In this document: one piece after another, positions 21,266 to 31,934 of the stretch
How the letters are laid out: every line of letters begins with the position of its first letter
Numbering within the stretch: position 1 is the first letter of the stretch
From: Pegoplata infirma
Lineage: Eukaryota > Arthropoda > Insecta > Diptera > Anthomyiidae
DNA: 64,000 nucleotides
Assembly: GCA_963921195.1 (NCBI GenBank)
Contig: OY992540.1
Coordinates: 41,749,890-41,813,889, forward strand
Direction: 5' to 3'
Notes under the pieces: model-generated
What the model was told of the DNA's origin: nothing
Databases searched by the model: none
Seen by the model: the letters and a program-made list of their open reading frames with translations, nothing else
Program-made: the position numbers and the translations under genes

Positions 21266-22529
21266 AATTTAATAAATAACTTCAAAAGTTGTATGAATCT
21301 GGATTATGGAACGTTGATTAGGTCTCTCTATTATCTTTCGGCGCTTTGCAAATCCAATGCGAAAGGTGAATTTGAGCAAAAACTTAAATATATAAAGACT
21401 ATGCAAGAGTCAATTCTTTTTGACGTTTAAAGGAGGTGTTAGTTTTACAAATGGTATCTGGGAAAGATGGAAATTTTGTTTACCTTTTGTTTTTCGTTTA
21501 ATTTTGCTGGTTGTTTTGATTTAATTATATTCATTTCTTTTTTTTATTATGTATTTTTTTATTTTCAAGTGACACAACAATAATTTTCATTCATAATTTT
21601 AAAATTGTTTAATGTTTATTTTTTGTTATTCCCACATCGTTCCCAAATACTTTCCAAAAAAAGACTGCCATCTGTAGATAACGACTTCGTTATTACTGAC
21701 ACTACTATTCATGAGTTACCCCTGAATTTGAGTTCGGTTGAGCTGCAACTTTCACAAACTACTTATTACACCCATTTACAACTTTTTTTGTATAACCCCC
21801 TCCGTGAATATCACTCCGACCTAATGTTTATGTATTTTCATTTTGTCGTCTTAAGTTTTTCCCTTCCTTGTTATTTGTGTTTAACTTTATAAAGCGATTT
21901 GCGTATTAAGTTTCTTTAATATTATTACCAATACATAAGTATACATTAAGAAACTGAAGAACAAAAACATGACACATACTCAGGTCACAATGGGCTAAAT
22001 ATACTTTATTTATAAAAGAGAAAGTGAAAAAGGAAAAAATTAAATAATCCCCAAAAAAGTGTCGAAAAAATTTGCAGTATTATATTATGAAATAACACCC
22101 AAATAAAGTAATCCCCAACGAATTTTATTTGTCTGTTTTTCTGCCCCCCCACAAGGAAGGTATCCCATACATTTACATATTTTATAGAGGACCGAAAATG
22201 AAATTTTACCTATTTTTCCATATTTTTTCCAAAGAAGGTACATTAAATATTTATATGGATTGATCGGTTTTTTGAAGGTCTATTTGTTGGTGTATTGGAC
22301 TTTCCGAAATTCGGCTTTAAGTTGTTATTGCCAAAAATGTATAAACTTGACGTGAAGATGTATATTAGGGTGTCACAAAAAATTACTTTTGTCGAATTTC
22401 GAAAAAGGGTGTAAAACGGCCAAAACTTTTGTACTATGCCGACTGCCTGTTTCGTAATCACGCAACAACATCTGAACCTATTTTGTTGAGATTTTCACTA
22501 CTGATAGTGGTAACCCAGGGCAAAACATG
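21266..22529. other. Low-copy sequence; one unassigned 95-residue ORF
   Basis: Base composition at 21300-21460 and 21620-21890 is more even than in the surroundings. The plus-strand ORF 21605-21892 is repeat-free as far as I can see, with a middle part VDNDFVITDTTIHELPLNLS, but it has no recognised domain and no clear splice context. 22140-22330 shares CACAAGGAAGGT and TTTTTTGAAGGTCTATT words with 44545-44700. A 10-base C-run-like tract follows at 22141. Confidence 0.35.
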
Positions 22530-22597
22530 CACTCAAAATAATTACTCTGTAAAGTACTCTGTTAAATGACTGTAATCTCAATTCAACAGATATTTGA

Positions 22598-23703
22598 GGG
22601 GGGGGGGTGAAATAAAGCCATAGGCAATAAGGCCATATGGCCTTATTTCTCAATTCGATGGGAAATAAGGCCATATGGCTTTATTACCAACACGATTGAG
22701 CAATAAAGTCATGTTGATTTTTCAACCAAAGTGGAAATAAAGCCATATCAGTTGAAAATGTGGAAATATATTTCCCCGTAAATCCTGCTACCCAAAAAAA
22801 AAAATATTTAGCGAAGCCGCTAAATTAATTTATGGAGTTTGTAATCTCTAAGCCCGGCCAAAGGCCGGCTACGCAGAAAATTTTTTTTTTGACTATCTTT
22901 AAATTAAAAAACAACATATACCAGGAACCTCGGAACTTAGAGGGGTCTAGGGCACCAATTTTTTATTGGCAGGGTTTTTAATTTAAAGATTTTTTAACAA
23001 AAAAAGTTTTTCTGTGTAGACGGCCTTCGGCCGGGCTTAGGGATTACAAAATCCATGCATTAAACCCACCCTCTCCGCAAAGTAAAGTTTTCTAGGGTAG
23101 CAGGCTTTTGCGCTATCAAATTTGTTATGCCTCAAAAAGGCCTGATAACCAAAATAGCTTTGGATTGCAGAGAGGGTGGGTTTAATGCATGGAGTATGTA
23201 ATCCCTAAGCCCGGCCAAAGGCCGGCTACGCAGAAAACCTTTATTACAAAAAACCAAATCATAGAAGTCGTAATTTCGAAATTTCGTCCAAAAAAAATAT
23301 TTTGGATTTTTTGACAATTTGGTTTTGGGAGAAATAACATTTTTAGACCTATTATTTTGGGCTATATGTCGCAGCTTGGGCGATATGACATTTACGGTTT
23401 TGGGCGATAAGATCTTGGGCGCTATGTCCGTACGCCATTTCAAACTCCATAAATAAATTTCGCGGCTTCGCTAAATAATTTTTTTTTTTTGGGTAGCAGG
23501 ATTGATGTGGAAATATATTTCCACACTTTCCGCAAAATAATGATAAACATTTTTAAAAAATATTCAAATGAGTAACAAAGCCATATATGGCTTTATTTCC
23601 AACAGTGGTTGGTAATAACGCCATATGGCCTTATTTCTCAACTCTTTCGGAAATAAGGCCATATGGCCTTATTGCCTATGGCTTTATTTCACCCCCCCCC
23701 CCC
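22598..23703. mobile_element. Poly-G/poly-C-ended inverted-repeat element, 8-bp target duplication
   Basis: Begins with ten G then TGAAATAAAGCCATAGGC and ends with the mirror followed by twelve C. Both sides carry the identical 8 bp ATATTTGA (22590-22597, 23704-23711). Within the first and last 140 bp, words like AATAAGGCCATATGGCCTT occur repeatedly as short palindromes. No transposase ORF. An 8-bp duplication is typical of hAT, P or Merlin transposons, but the G-run terminus matches none of them clearly, so the superfamily is open. Its middle is replaced by the nested repeat at 22784-23500. Confidence 0.85.
22784..23500. mobile_element. CCTGCTACCC-ended inverted-repeat element, nested
   Basis: The left CCTGCTACCCAAAA...TTTAGCGAAGCCGC is mirrored by the right ...GCGGCTTCGCTAAA...GGGTAGCAGG. 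Inside are three copies, in both directions, of the GC-rich block CTAAGCCCGGCCAAAGGCCG (22850, 23020 inverted, 23206) and an internal GGGTAGCAGG end at 23094-23103. This suggests two stacked or rearranged copies. The 103-residue minus ORF spans arm sequence only. Confidence 0.75.
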
Positions 23704-24189
23704 ATATTTGACAGAGTTTTCTGTCAAAATACAGATTTAAAGAAAATACTTTGTAATTTGTTGTTACAAAAAAACAAAGTTTTATCTGTTATATTACTTT
23801 TAACTTTGTAATCTTTATTTTACAGATAATTAACTTAGTTTTCTGCTAAAATTCAGATTAAGGCAAAATACTTTGTATTTTTATAACCAAAAAACTACAC
23901 AGAAAAAAAAATTTGTCAATACAATTAATTTCATTGTTAATACAATTAAACATTTAATTGAAACTGTGCCTACATTGGATTTTGTCAATACAACATTGGA
24001 TTTTGTAACTTGTGAAAAAATATCAACTTAGGTTTGTCAATTAAATTCATTGTTGTATCAACAATGAAATTAATTGAAAAGTTTGTAATAAATTATGTTA
24101 AAGGAAATAAATATGCTTTAATGTCAAAAATAGAACAAAAGTAATCTAAAAATAAAAATAAAAAAAAATAAAAAAAAAAAAAAAAACAT

Positions 24190-24262
24190 TAGCCGGCAGC
24201 GGGAATTGAACCGGCAACTAACATGATACGAGTCTAGAACACTACCACCGTGCTATTCCTTA
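24190..24262 (-). other. tRNA-like module 1
   Basis: On the minus strand: TAGCACGGTGG resembles the Pol III A box, and GGTTCAATTCC is a B box with one change. The GCAC stem partner is damaged (GTTC). A run of more than 15 T follows downstream on the same strand. The anticodon arm does not pair canonically, so this is a tRNA-derived remnant and not a working tRNA. Confidence 0.6.
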
Positions 24263-24385
24263 TATATATTTGTAGTTGACTATACGCGTATATTAAAGGA
24301 AATAAACTGTTTTTAATATCATTTAATTTAAAAATAAAATAAAAAAACTAAAAATAGAACAAAAAAAAATAAATAAAAAAAAAAA

Positions 24386-24458
24386 TCTGGCGGCAGCTGG
24401 AATCGAACCGGCAACGAACATGGTACAAGTCTAGCACACTACCACCGTGCTATTCCTC
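24386..24458 (-). other. tRNA-like module 2
   Basis: Best of the three. On the minus strand: A box TAGCACGGTGG, D stem GCAC/GTGC, perfect B box GGTTCGATTCC in an imperfect T stem (GCCGG/CCAGC), then a T-run that could end Pol III transcription. The region between D and T arms is 21 nt, near the tRNA norm, but the anticodon stem mismatches. Confidence 0.65.
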
Positions 24459-24559
24459 ATATATATTTGTAGTTGACTTAATGTGTACAAAAGGTGTCTG
24501 CTGAATAGCAAAAACAAAATAATCTCCAAATAAAAATAAATAAAAATAAAAAAAATGTT

Positions 24560-24632
24560 TCCGCCACCTGGCAGCGAACCCGCAATGTTCATGATTCGAG
24601 TCTAGCACACTACCACCGTGCTATCGTCACAT
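24560..24632 (-). other. tRNA-like module 3
   Basis: On the minus strand: TAGCACGGTGG and GCAC/GTGC are retained. The B box has decayed to GGTTCGCTGCC and the T-rich follow-on is shorter. It lies 181 bp from module 2 in the same direction. Confidence 0.55.
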
Positions 24633-25017
24633 ATTTTTGTGCTTCATTAAATGAGTTTATAAAGTGCCTGTGTTATCAATAAGCATTTTGTGCGTTTTTT
24701 AACAATGATTTTAATTGATGCATTTAATTGGAAATTAAAGTGGATTTTTGTTATATTAACAATATACATTGTTGATACAATTAAAAACGTTGTTAAACTA
24801 GAAATTAGTTGCTAACAATTTGTTTGGTTACTTTTGATTTCACGATATTTTTTTCTGTGTATGTTTTATCTGTATTTTTACTATTTTTTTTTTGTAAAAA
24901 TACTGTTTAGAGTAAATTTTTTTCAACGAAACACAAAAATTTTATATATATGTATTTTTTTTTTTTTTTTGAGAAGAAAATGAAAAAGTACCAAAAAAGT
25001 TATCAAAAAAAAAAAAA

Positions 25018-26238
25018 AACAAATTCTGATTAATTTTTATTAAAAAATAAAAATTGTTTTATTCGACCTTTAAAATATTATATTTTGAGGATGTTTATTC
25101 TGGCTCGAGGTCATATTTTTCTTTACTAATTAAAACCATGATATTCTCATAGCATAATTTTCAAGAAAAATTATTTTTTGTTTTAAATTTATTTATGTTG
25201 GTCATTTTTGCAAGACTTAATCGACACGTGTTTCGGAATTTGTCAAGATTCCATTGTCAAGATTATTTAGCAAAAATAGAAACGATTTACTACAAAGTAG
25301 CAAACGAGTCTAATGACAAATCGTTTGTGCACAAACTAGAATATTAATACATATTCGCCTCTATTCAAAATGAGAATTAGAAAGACGAAGAAATTGTACC
25401 ATACTAATAAGGCAACGATTGTCAATAACCAACAAAAATATTTAAAACAATTTTACATACGATAGTCCATTGGACTACAACAATATATTTTTTGGTTTTT
25501 TTTTGTAACACATACTCCATATTAGGGTTATTCATCACATGGCGTGCCAACCATTATGTTCAAATTCTGATTAATTTTTATTAAAAATTTAAAACAAAAA
25601 ATAATTTTTCTTGAAAATTATGCTATGAGAATATCATGGTTTTAATTAGTAAAGAAAAATATGACCTCGAGCCAGAATAAACATCCTCAAAATATAATAT
25701 TTTAAAGGTCGAATAAAACAATTTTTATTTTTTAATAAAAATTAATCAGAATTTGAACATAATGGTTGGCACGCCATGTGATGAATAACCCTAATATGGA
25801 GTATTTGTTACAACAAAAACACAAAAAACATATTGTTGTAGTCCAATGGACTATCGTATGTAAAATTGTTTTAAATATTTTTGTTGGTTATTGACAATCG
25901 TTGCCTTATTAGTATGGTACAATTTCTTCGTCTTTCTAATTCTCATTTTGAATAGAGGCGAATATGTATTAATATTCTAGTTTGTGCACAAACGATTTGT
26001 CATTATACTCGTTTGCTACTTTGTAGTAAATCGTTTCTATTTTTGCTAAATAATCTTGAAAATGGAATCTTGACAAATTCCGAAACACGTGTCGATTAAG
26101 TCTTGCAAAAATGACCAACATAAATAAATTTAAAACAAAAAAATTTTTCTTGAAAATTATGCTATTAGAATATCATGGTTTTAATTAGTAAAGAAAAATA
26201 TGACCTCGAGCCAGAATAAACATCCTCAAAATATAAAA
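25018..26238. mobile_element. Family B palindromic (fold-back) copy, about 1.2 kb
   Basis: Arms of about 500-540 bp, 25018-25587 against 25729-26238, mirror each other almost perfectly. Examples are CATACGATAGTCCATTGGAC against its mirror near 25840, and CGACACGTGTTTCGGAATTT against its mirror near 26080. The centre carries an inverted copy of the arm's outer 140 bp (TATGACCTCGAGCCAGAATA). High arm identity points to recent origin or arm-to-arm conversion. No ORF. Confidence 0.8.
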
Positions 26239-26585
26239 AAAAAAACAAAAAAAAGTATTCAGAAATCTTATAAAAATTTTGCAAAATAACATGCATTTAT
26301 TAACTAAACTCTTTACATTTAGAGTTTTTTTCTGTAAAATTTTGGTTGCATTAAATGCATTTTACAAATACATGTAAATTTACGGAGTTGTCTTTGTTAA
26401 ATGGTGCTTTATTTAACAAATATTTTACTACAAACTCTGTAAATTAACAGTTTTTTTTTGTCCGAATCATTTTACAGAGTTTTATAGTAAAATTACCAAC
26501 AAATGTTGCTAGATGGAAAATTATGGTGTACTCTGTTAAATTAGCAGAGATTTTCTGTAATCTTAGAGAGTAATTATTTTGGATG

Positions 26586-26785
26586 TAGGCCATACTAGAT
26601 CACGATTGAACAAAGGGACGTAAATTGTCGCAACCATTTGTACTACACTGAACGTTATGTATCGCTGTTTCGCAATAACGAAAATACGGCTTAAACGAGT
26701 GTCTGTCCGACACTATATATTTAAGTCGAGATGGAATATAAAACAGTTGTTTCTTAGGGCCAGCAACACGAACCGGGTCCAGCTA
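26586..26785. other. Short low-copy stretch
   Basis: Comparatively GC-rich 200 bp (CGTTATGTATCGCTGTTTCG, AACACGAACCGGGTCCAGC). No ORF or repeat partner seen. Confidence 0.4.
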
Positions 26786-27269
26786 CACTAAAAAAAACGT
26801 TGTCAAATTACCATAAAAAGACTTGTAATCCCATTTTACCCATATTTTACAATTTTCATTGTTTTTTAACAAAAATGTTCGATCGAAATTTACATTTTAT
26901 CTGTAATTTTACAATTTTTTTTTTTGTAATTTGACAAAAAAAAAATGAAAATTTTACTAAAACAAATTTAGGTAATTTACGAGAATTCCTTCTAAGTTTT
27001 ATTGCGTCTAAAAAGTTTACAATTTGCACTAAAACTTTTTTAACATGATAATGTTTTTAGGCTGGTGTCTAATTTTAAAAAAGTTGCAGGACGCCACCTC
27101 AGTTTGACTATATAAGCTAACAATTAACGAAAAAGAAAACAAGAATTACTATTTTGTATTTTTTTAAAACCAAAAATTTTAATAACTTGGGTGTGTAACT
27201 TGGTAAATAATTCACCTCGTGGTGAATAAACCCGTTTTTCACCAGCTGGTGAATAAAAAGTAACATAAT

Positions 27270-27715
27270 TGTTTTTAACAAAAAAAATTTTTTTTTTCAT
27301 CAAATTTTTTTTTTTTTTTCATCAAAGTTTTTTTTTTCATCAATTTTTTTTTTTCATCATTTTTTTTTGTTTATCAAATTTTTTTTTTCATCAAATTTAT
27401 TTTTTTTAACAATTTTTTTTTCATTAATTTTTTTTTCATCCATTTTTTTTATCATTTTTTTTTTGTTTTTTTTTTTTCATTAACTTTTTTTTTTTTATAA
27501 AATTTTTTTTCATCAATTTTTTTTTTCATAATTTTTTTTTTTAACATATTTTTTTCATCAATTTTTTTTCATAAATTTTTTTTTCATCAAATTCTTTTTT
27601 ATCAATTTTTTTCTCACCTAATTTTTTTTTTCATCTATTTTTTTTTTACATCAAAAAATTTTTCTTTTCATCAAAAAAATTCATCAAAAACATAACTTTG
27701 TTTTTCGTGAAAAAA
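27270..27715. repeat. T-rich simple repeat with CATCAA spacers
   Basis: About 25-30 runs of 7-15 T separated by CATCAA, CATAA or AACA words; the mirror of the A-rich tract at 5605-5815. Just upstream, a GGTGAATAAA pair (27222, 27250) flanks a TTCACCAGCTGGTGAA palindrome. Confidence 0.85.
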
Positions 27716-28233
27716 AAAAATATTTTGTTTTTTACCAAAACTACTTTTTCACCAAGTCTAAGCTTTTCGCATAAAAATTTTCCATTTGTTTATCAAATGC
27801 ACATAAAACAAGTGAGAGTGGTATAATCTTTGGTGCCGAATCTTTTTTACTCTCCAAAATGTAAAAACACTTTTTTGCACTTATTTTTGCACTCACTTAC
27901 AAAATGTACAGTTTTTATGGTTTTTTAATGGGGTCATCGATTGATATTTCAATTCGTTTTGCATGGAATAGCAAAGTAATATAACATTATTTTTTCTAAA
28001 AAAAACTTTGCTTTGGCAAGTACACCCAAATCTTCTGCAAAACATTATCATGATTTAATGTTTTGGGCAAGAGTACAAAATTCGCAGGCATTTTTGGTAA
28101 AAAGCTTATAAAATTACAAAAAAGCTCGTAATTTTTACTAGGAATTCTCGTAAAATATGAGGTAGCAAAAAATCTTGAAAAGAGCATGTAAAATTTCTAG
28201 GAATTCTTGTCATATAGGAGGTAGCAAAAAATA

Positions 28234-28877
28234 CACTCAAAAAAATAAAACTGTAAAGTTAACAAATTTTTTTTTGTTAACTCGAGTTTACTGGCTTTTT
28301 AGCAAATTTTTATTTAAATTCAGCGTTTTAACAACTTTTTCTAGTTAAGTTCAATTTACGAAAATACTAGCTTTGTACAAATTTTTAATTAATTTTTTTT
28401 GTTGACTTTAAAACTGAGTTTACGAATTTTTACTAATTAATTTGCTGATTTTTTGTAACATTTTTGTCAAGTGAAAAATTTTAAACATTTCTTGTGTAGC
28501 CTCCTATGCAAATCTCATAAGTCCTACTTAAGCTGAACTTAATGCTGTGAAAAAAAAAAAGAAAAAATAAGTGAAGTGTTAGTGTTTAAAACCAATATTT
28601 ACCAAACTTGAAATTTTTTACAAAAAGTTTAGCTGAATTCAACTAATAAAAAATGTTACGAAATTTTCAGCTGAATTTTTAGTTAAAATTACGTTTTTTG
28701 TTGCTACATTCATTCTACGAAAAGTTAACTAAATTTTTTTTGTTAAATTAACTAGAAATTTAGTAGGTTCAAAATCAGGTGATTTTTTAGTTAAATTTAA
28801 CTAAATTTTTTGCTAACTTTACAGTTTTATAATAACAAGCACTTCTTGTAATTTTACTGGGTTTTTTTTTTTGAGTG
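28234..28877. mobile_element. CACTC-ended MITE (644 bp)
   Basis: Starts CACTCAAAAAAATAAAACTG and ends TTTTTTTTTTGAGTG. The left flank is TA, the right is AA (one apparent change). GTAAAGTTAAC...GTTAGC-type subterminal words relate it to the 841-bp copies, but the interior differs. Confidence 0.75.
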
Positions 28878-29380
28878 AAGTATGCAAAATAAAATTGTTT
28901 TTGGACATATTTTAAAAAAGTTTTAAATTTATTTAGGTCTTACTATAGAAACTGTTAATACAAAAAAAAACCTTGACAAGAAAATTTGTAAGAAAATGAC
29001 AAGAATTCCTAGTAGTTTTACAAGCTTTTTACCAAAAATTTTGTAATTTTGTAAGATGTTTACTAATAAAATTGTAAATTTACAACTTTTTTGACGCGAT
29101 AAAACTTTTAATTTCTCAAGCTTTTTACAAAAAAAGTTGTTAATTTTCAAATTTTTAGGCGCAATAAACCTTACAAGGAATAATCGTGAATTTATTAGAT
29201 TTCTTTTTGTAAAATCTAGGAAATTTGTAAGATTACAAAAAAAAAAATGTACAATTACAAAGAAAATGTAAATTTCGATAGAAATTTGTTTTATTAAAAA
29301 ACAAGGAAAGCTGTGAAATATTGGTAAAATGGGATACAAGACTTTTTCTAGTAATAGACAAGGTTATTTTTTTGTGTGTA

Positions 29381-29998
29381 TAGCTGGTATGAATTTCACT
29401 GCAATAGGTCCAGTACTTACTGAATGGCCGATTTATTAAAAAAATAAACCACTGTGTAATGAAATTGTTCATACATTTTAGTGATATTGGCCCATAGTAC
29501 ATTGTAGTATTTAAAATACATATACAAATTTTAAGAGGGGTTGCATGTAGTACTAAAAACAATTTCATGAATTGTTTTCTCTTTACTTTCTTTTCAAACT
29601 ATGTAAATATTCTTAAAATCTGCACACTTACCTTATTTGTTCTTTTGTAGTTAGTTGACAGTTCACATTTCTTGTACTATCAGCATAATGTTGAATATTT
29701 TATGACAATATTCTAAAATTTATATATGACTTTAAAGTGGAAATGTATGTAAGATTTTGAGTATATACTGACGACAGTATGCATACGATATTATATTCCT
29801 ATGTAAGCATTATTCAATTAAAAAATTTTAAAGGTAGATTTTGAATCTTTGAATTTCTTAAAAGCTGTATTAAAAAGACAAAACCAAAAGAAAACAAAAA
29901 TTAATTAATTACTTTCATTTTATGTTTATACTAAAATGTATCAACTAATGTACAAATACAAACACATAAAACAAATAAAACCACATAAAATGTTAATA
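29381..29998. other. Low-copy sequence with a fragment shared with 17405-17480
   Basis: 29388-29450 (CTGGTATGAATTTCACTGCAA, GGTCCAGTACTTACTGAATG) matches 17410-17475. The remainder to 29998 is AT-rich with no gene. Confidence 0.45.
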
Positions 29999-29999
29999 G

Positions 30000-30705
30000 C
30001 CCGAGTAAAAATAAACATATATAACAATATATAAATTGATACAAACATAATAAATCATATATGATTATACATCCCGTGAGGTATTTTCTATTTTTTTTAA
30101 ATGCAGTCATATGTTGCAATATATAATTTAATCATGATTCGGATTAAAAGGTATACGGTTGATATAAATATATGAAATAATATTAGGGCCAATACAAAAT
30201 TTGTTTTTCTGTATAATTTAATATAAAATTATATATAGCTTATTCTGTTCCATATATAAATGTTTCCAATTAAATGTGTCCAATTAATTGTTTCCAATTA
30301 ACCAAAAATGTTCTAAGTTTTTTAAGCAAAGTATAAGAAACTTTTAAAATTTTCCATTTCCTTGTTAGGGTTATGTATATCACCTATCTGGTTCGAAGCG
30401 TACCCAAACATTTTTTTTTGTTTTAGAAAATTATATGTTTGGTGAATGTATCGTTGACCTGTGGTGTAACTCACCCAAACCAAAACACACCAAGATTTTT
30501 TATGTTTTTATGCAATTAGATCTAATTGGATCCAATGAAATATGGCAATGTCTGGTCAAAACTCGGATGAAATCGAATCATATTTTATACAAGTTGATCT
30601 TTTTTAATGCAAAAACATCCACCATTATTCGGATTAAATTGCGTATAAATATATATTATGTTATATATCATTATGTATTGCATCATATAAAAATTTTTAC
30701 TCGGG
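30000..30705. mobile_element. CCCGAG-ended MITE 1
   Basis: Starts CCCGAGTAAAAATAAACATA and ends ATAAAAATTTTTACTCGGG, flanked by AG on both sides. The interior is ATATAT-rich with GATC words. The 98-residue ORF (30435-30731) runs past the element end and has no motif. Confidence 0.7.
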
Positions 30706-30970
30706 AGACTACGAAATGTTATAAAATTTAGATAGACTGAAATGAAAAGACTTAGCACGGTACGGAAATTTTCTTACGAACTTGAATTGACTGGAATGTC
30801 AAAATATTAACCAATTTTTTATTTGCAAGAAGACGGTAAAAGAAAAGATTTGCAAGAAGACGTAAAAAACTAAGTACGGATTAAGACCGTCTTTAATTAT
30901 GTTCATCGCATTAAAAAGTCGATAATCTGTTGTATCTGATAAGATCCATTTGATCCGATAGTTGTCTCCA

Positions 30971-31381
30971 CCCGACTAAAAAAAAGTAATACGGCGCCAT
31001 ATATCATTTGATCCCAAAAATGGAGGATCCAAAAATATTTGATTATACCTTATTAGATCAAATTTGATATGATTAGATATAATTAGATCCTAAAAATTGA
31101 ACGTTAAATATTATCTAATTTGATATTAAAACAAATTAGATCTCATAAGATATAATAATATATAATTATATCATATTAGATCTAATATGATCTTCAATAT
31201 CAAATTGGATGAAACTTGCCGTTCCATTTTTGGGCAAATTATATCTAATTATATCAAATTTGATCTAATAAGATATAATCATATATGTTTAGATCCACCG
31301 TTTTTGGGATCAAATAATAGATCAATTTATATTTAATTATATTAAAAATTATATGACCATATCAAAACTTTTTTACTCGGG
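30971..31381. mobile_element. CCCGAG-ended MITE 2
   Basis: Starts CCCGACTAAAAAAAAG and ends CTTTTTTACTCGGG, flanked by CA on both sides (30969-30970, 31382-31383). The interior repeats AATTAGATC/GATATAATTA words many times, consistent with subterminal binding-site repeats. Confidence 0.7.
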
Positions 31382-31383
31382 CA

Positions 31384-31932
31384 ATTTCGCGATCTGGTTA
31401 AATAATATCACGGATCAGATCTAACGAATTTTCAAAAATGGGGACAAATCTCGTATCTAATGGCTCTTAACGGATACAATTGATCAACAGATTACACCAG
31501 GTCATATCAATGTTTTCACGGGAAGGGATGAAAATTAAGTTCATAGAATTTTTTTTTTAAAAATCCGTCCCAAGTTTTACTGTAGAATATTCTTTCATGT
31601 TAAAAATTCAGTTGTAGATGTATGTAACAACAGATACTTTATCAATAAGACAGTATTAAAATACTTAAAATGTCAATTTGAATTATTTTACTTTTCTCGT
31701 TTTAATACAAAAGATTACTTACATTAGTCTTTGTATTCTCTTTAAAGTGTTGCTATATATTAATGTAGCTATTTCTGTAATATGATATATAGCTGTTAGC
31801 AAGAGTTACTATCAATTACACTAACGGGCAATATTAAGCAAACTAATAGCAAAGAATGCTTCTGGAGGGTTGTTAATACCGAACACTAACGGAATTATTT
31901 CGCATTAAAATTTAGATGATGACATTTTTAAT
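31384..31932. other. Low-copy AT-rich sequence
   Basis: Between the CCCGAG element and the CACTC element; GGATCAGATC-type words continue for about 100 bp on the left. No gene seen. Confidence 0.4.
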
Positions 31933-31934
31933 TA

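Larger units (their letters stand above)
23898..24859. mobile_element. CACAG-ended element carrying three tRNA-like modules
   Basis: Starts CACAGAAAAAAAAATTTG and ends ATATTTTTTTCTGTG, with TA on both sides (23896-23897, 24860-24861). The subterminal parts are rich in AATTAATT and AACAATG words. The middle (about 24100-24650) holds three tandem 181-187 bp units, each with one minus-strand tRNA-like segment. No protein ORF. Confidence 0.8.
22530..26585. mobile_element. Outer CACTC-like element hosting several insertions
   Basis: The left end CACTCAAAATAATTACTCTG is mirrored by AGAGTAATTATTTTGGATG at 26567-26585. The sub-ends share CTCTGTTAAAT words, and ACTTTGTAAT/CTGTAAAA words run through the interior pieces (22540-22590, 23712-23895, 24862-24950, 26280-26580). 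The flanks are TG and TA. Insertions: 22598-23703, 23898-24859 and the family B palindrome 25018-26238. Confidence 0.65.
26786..29378. mobile_element. CACTA-ended element, 2.6 kb, non-coding
   Basis: The left end CACTAAAAAAAACG with GACTTGTAATCCCATTTTAC is mirrored by GTAAAATGGGATACAAGACT...TTTTTTTGTGTG on the right. TA flanks it (26784-26785, 29379-29380). It contains a T-rich simple tract and the nested CACTC element 28234-28877. The 136-residue minus ORF at 28929-29339 consists of TTGTAAATTTACAA-type repeats and shows no domain. Confidence 0.75.

Noticed and set aside
21605..21892. 95-residue ORF in low-copy sequence as a host exon or small gene
   Set aside because: No domain, no convincing splice sites or promoter, and AT-rich DNA of this length gives such ORFs by chance. 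Mentioned only in the region entry.
24190..24632. Functional tRNA genes on the minus strand
   Set aside because: A and B boxes are present but the anticodon stem does not pair, position 33 is not U, and the modules sit in a tandem array inside a transposon.
28929..29339. 136-residue minus-strand ORF, the longest after the LINE
   Set aside because: It lies inside the CACTA-ended element, is made of TTGTAAATTTACAA-like repeats, is dominated by F, I, L, K and N, and shows no domain.
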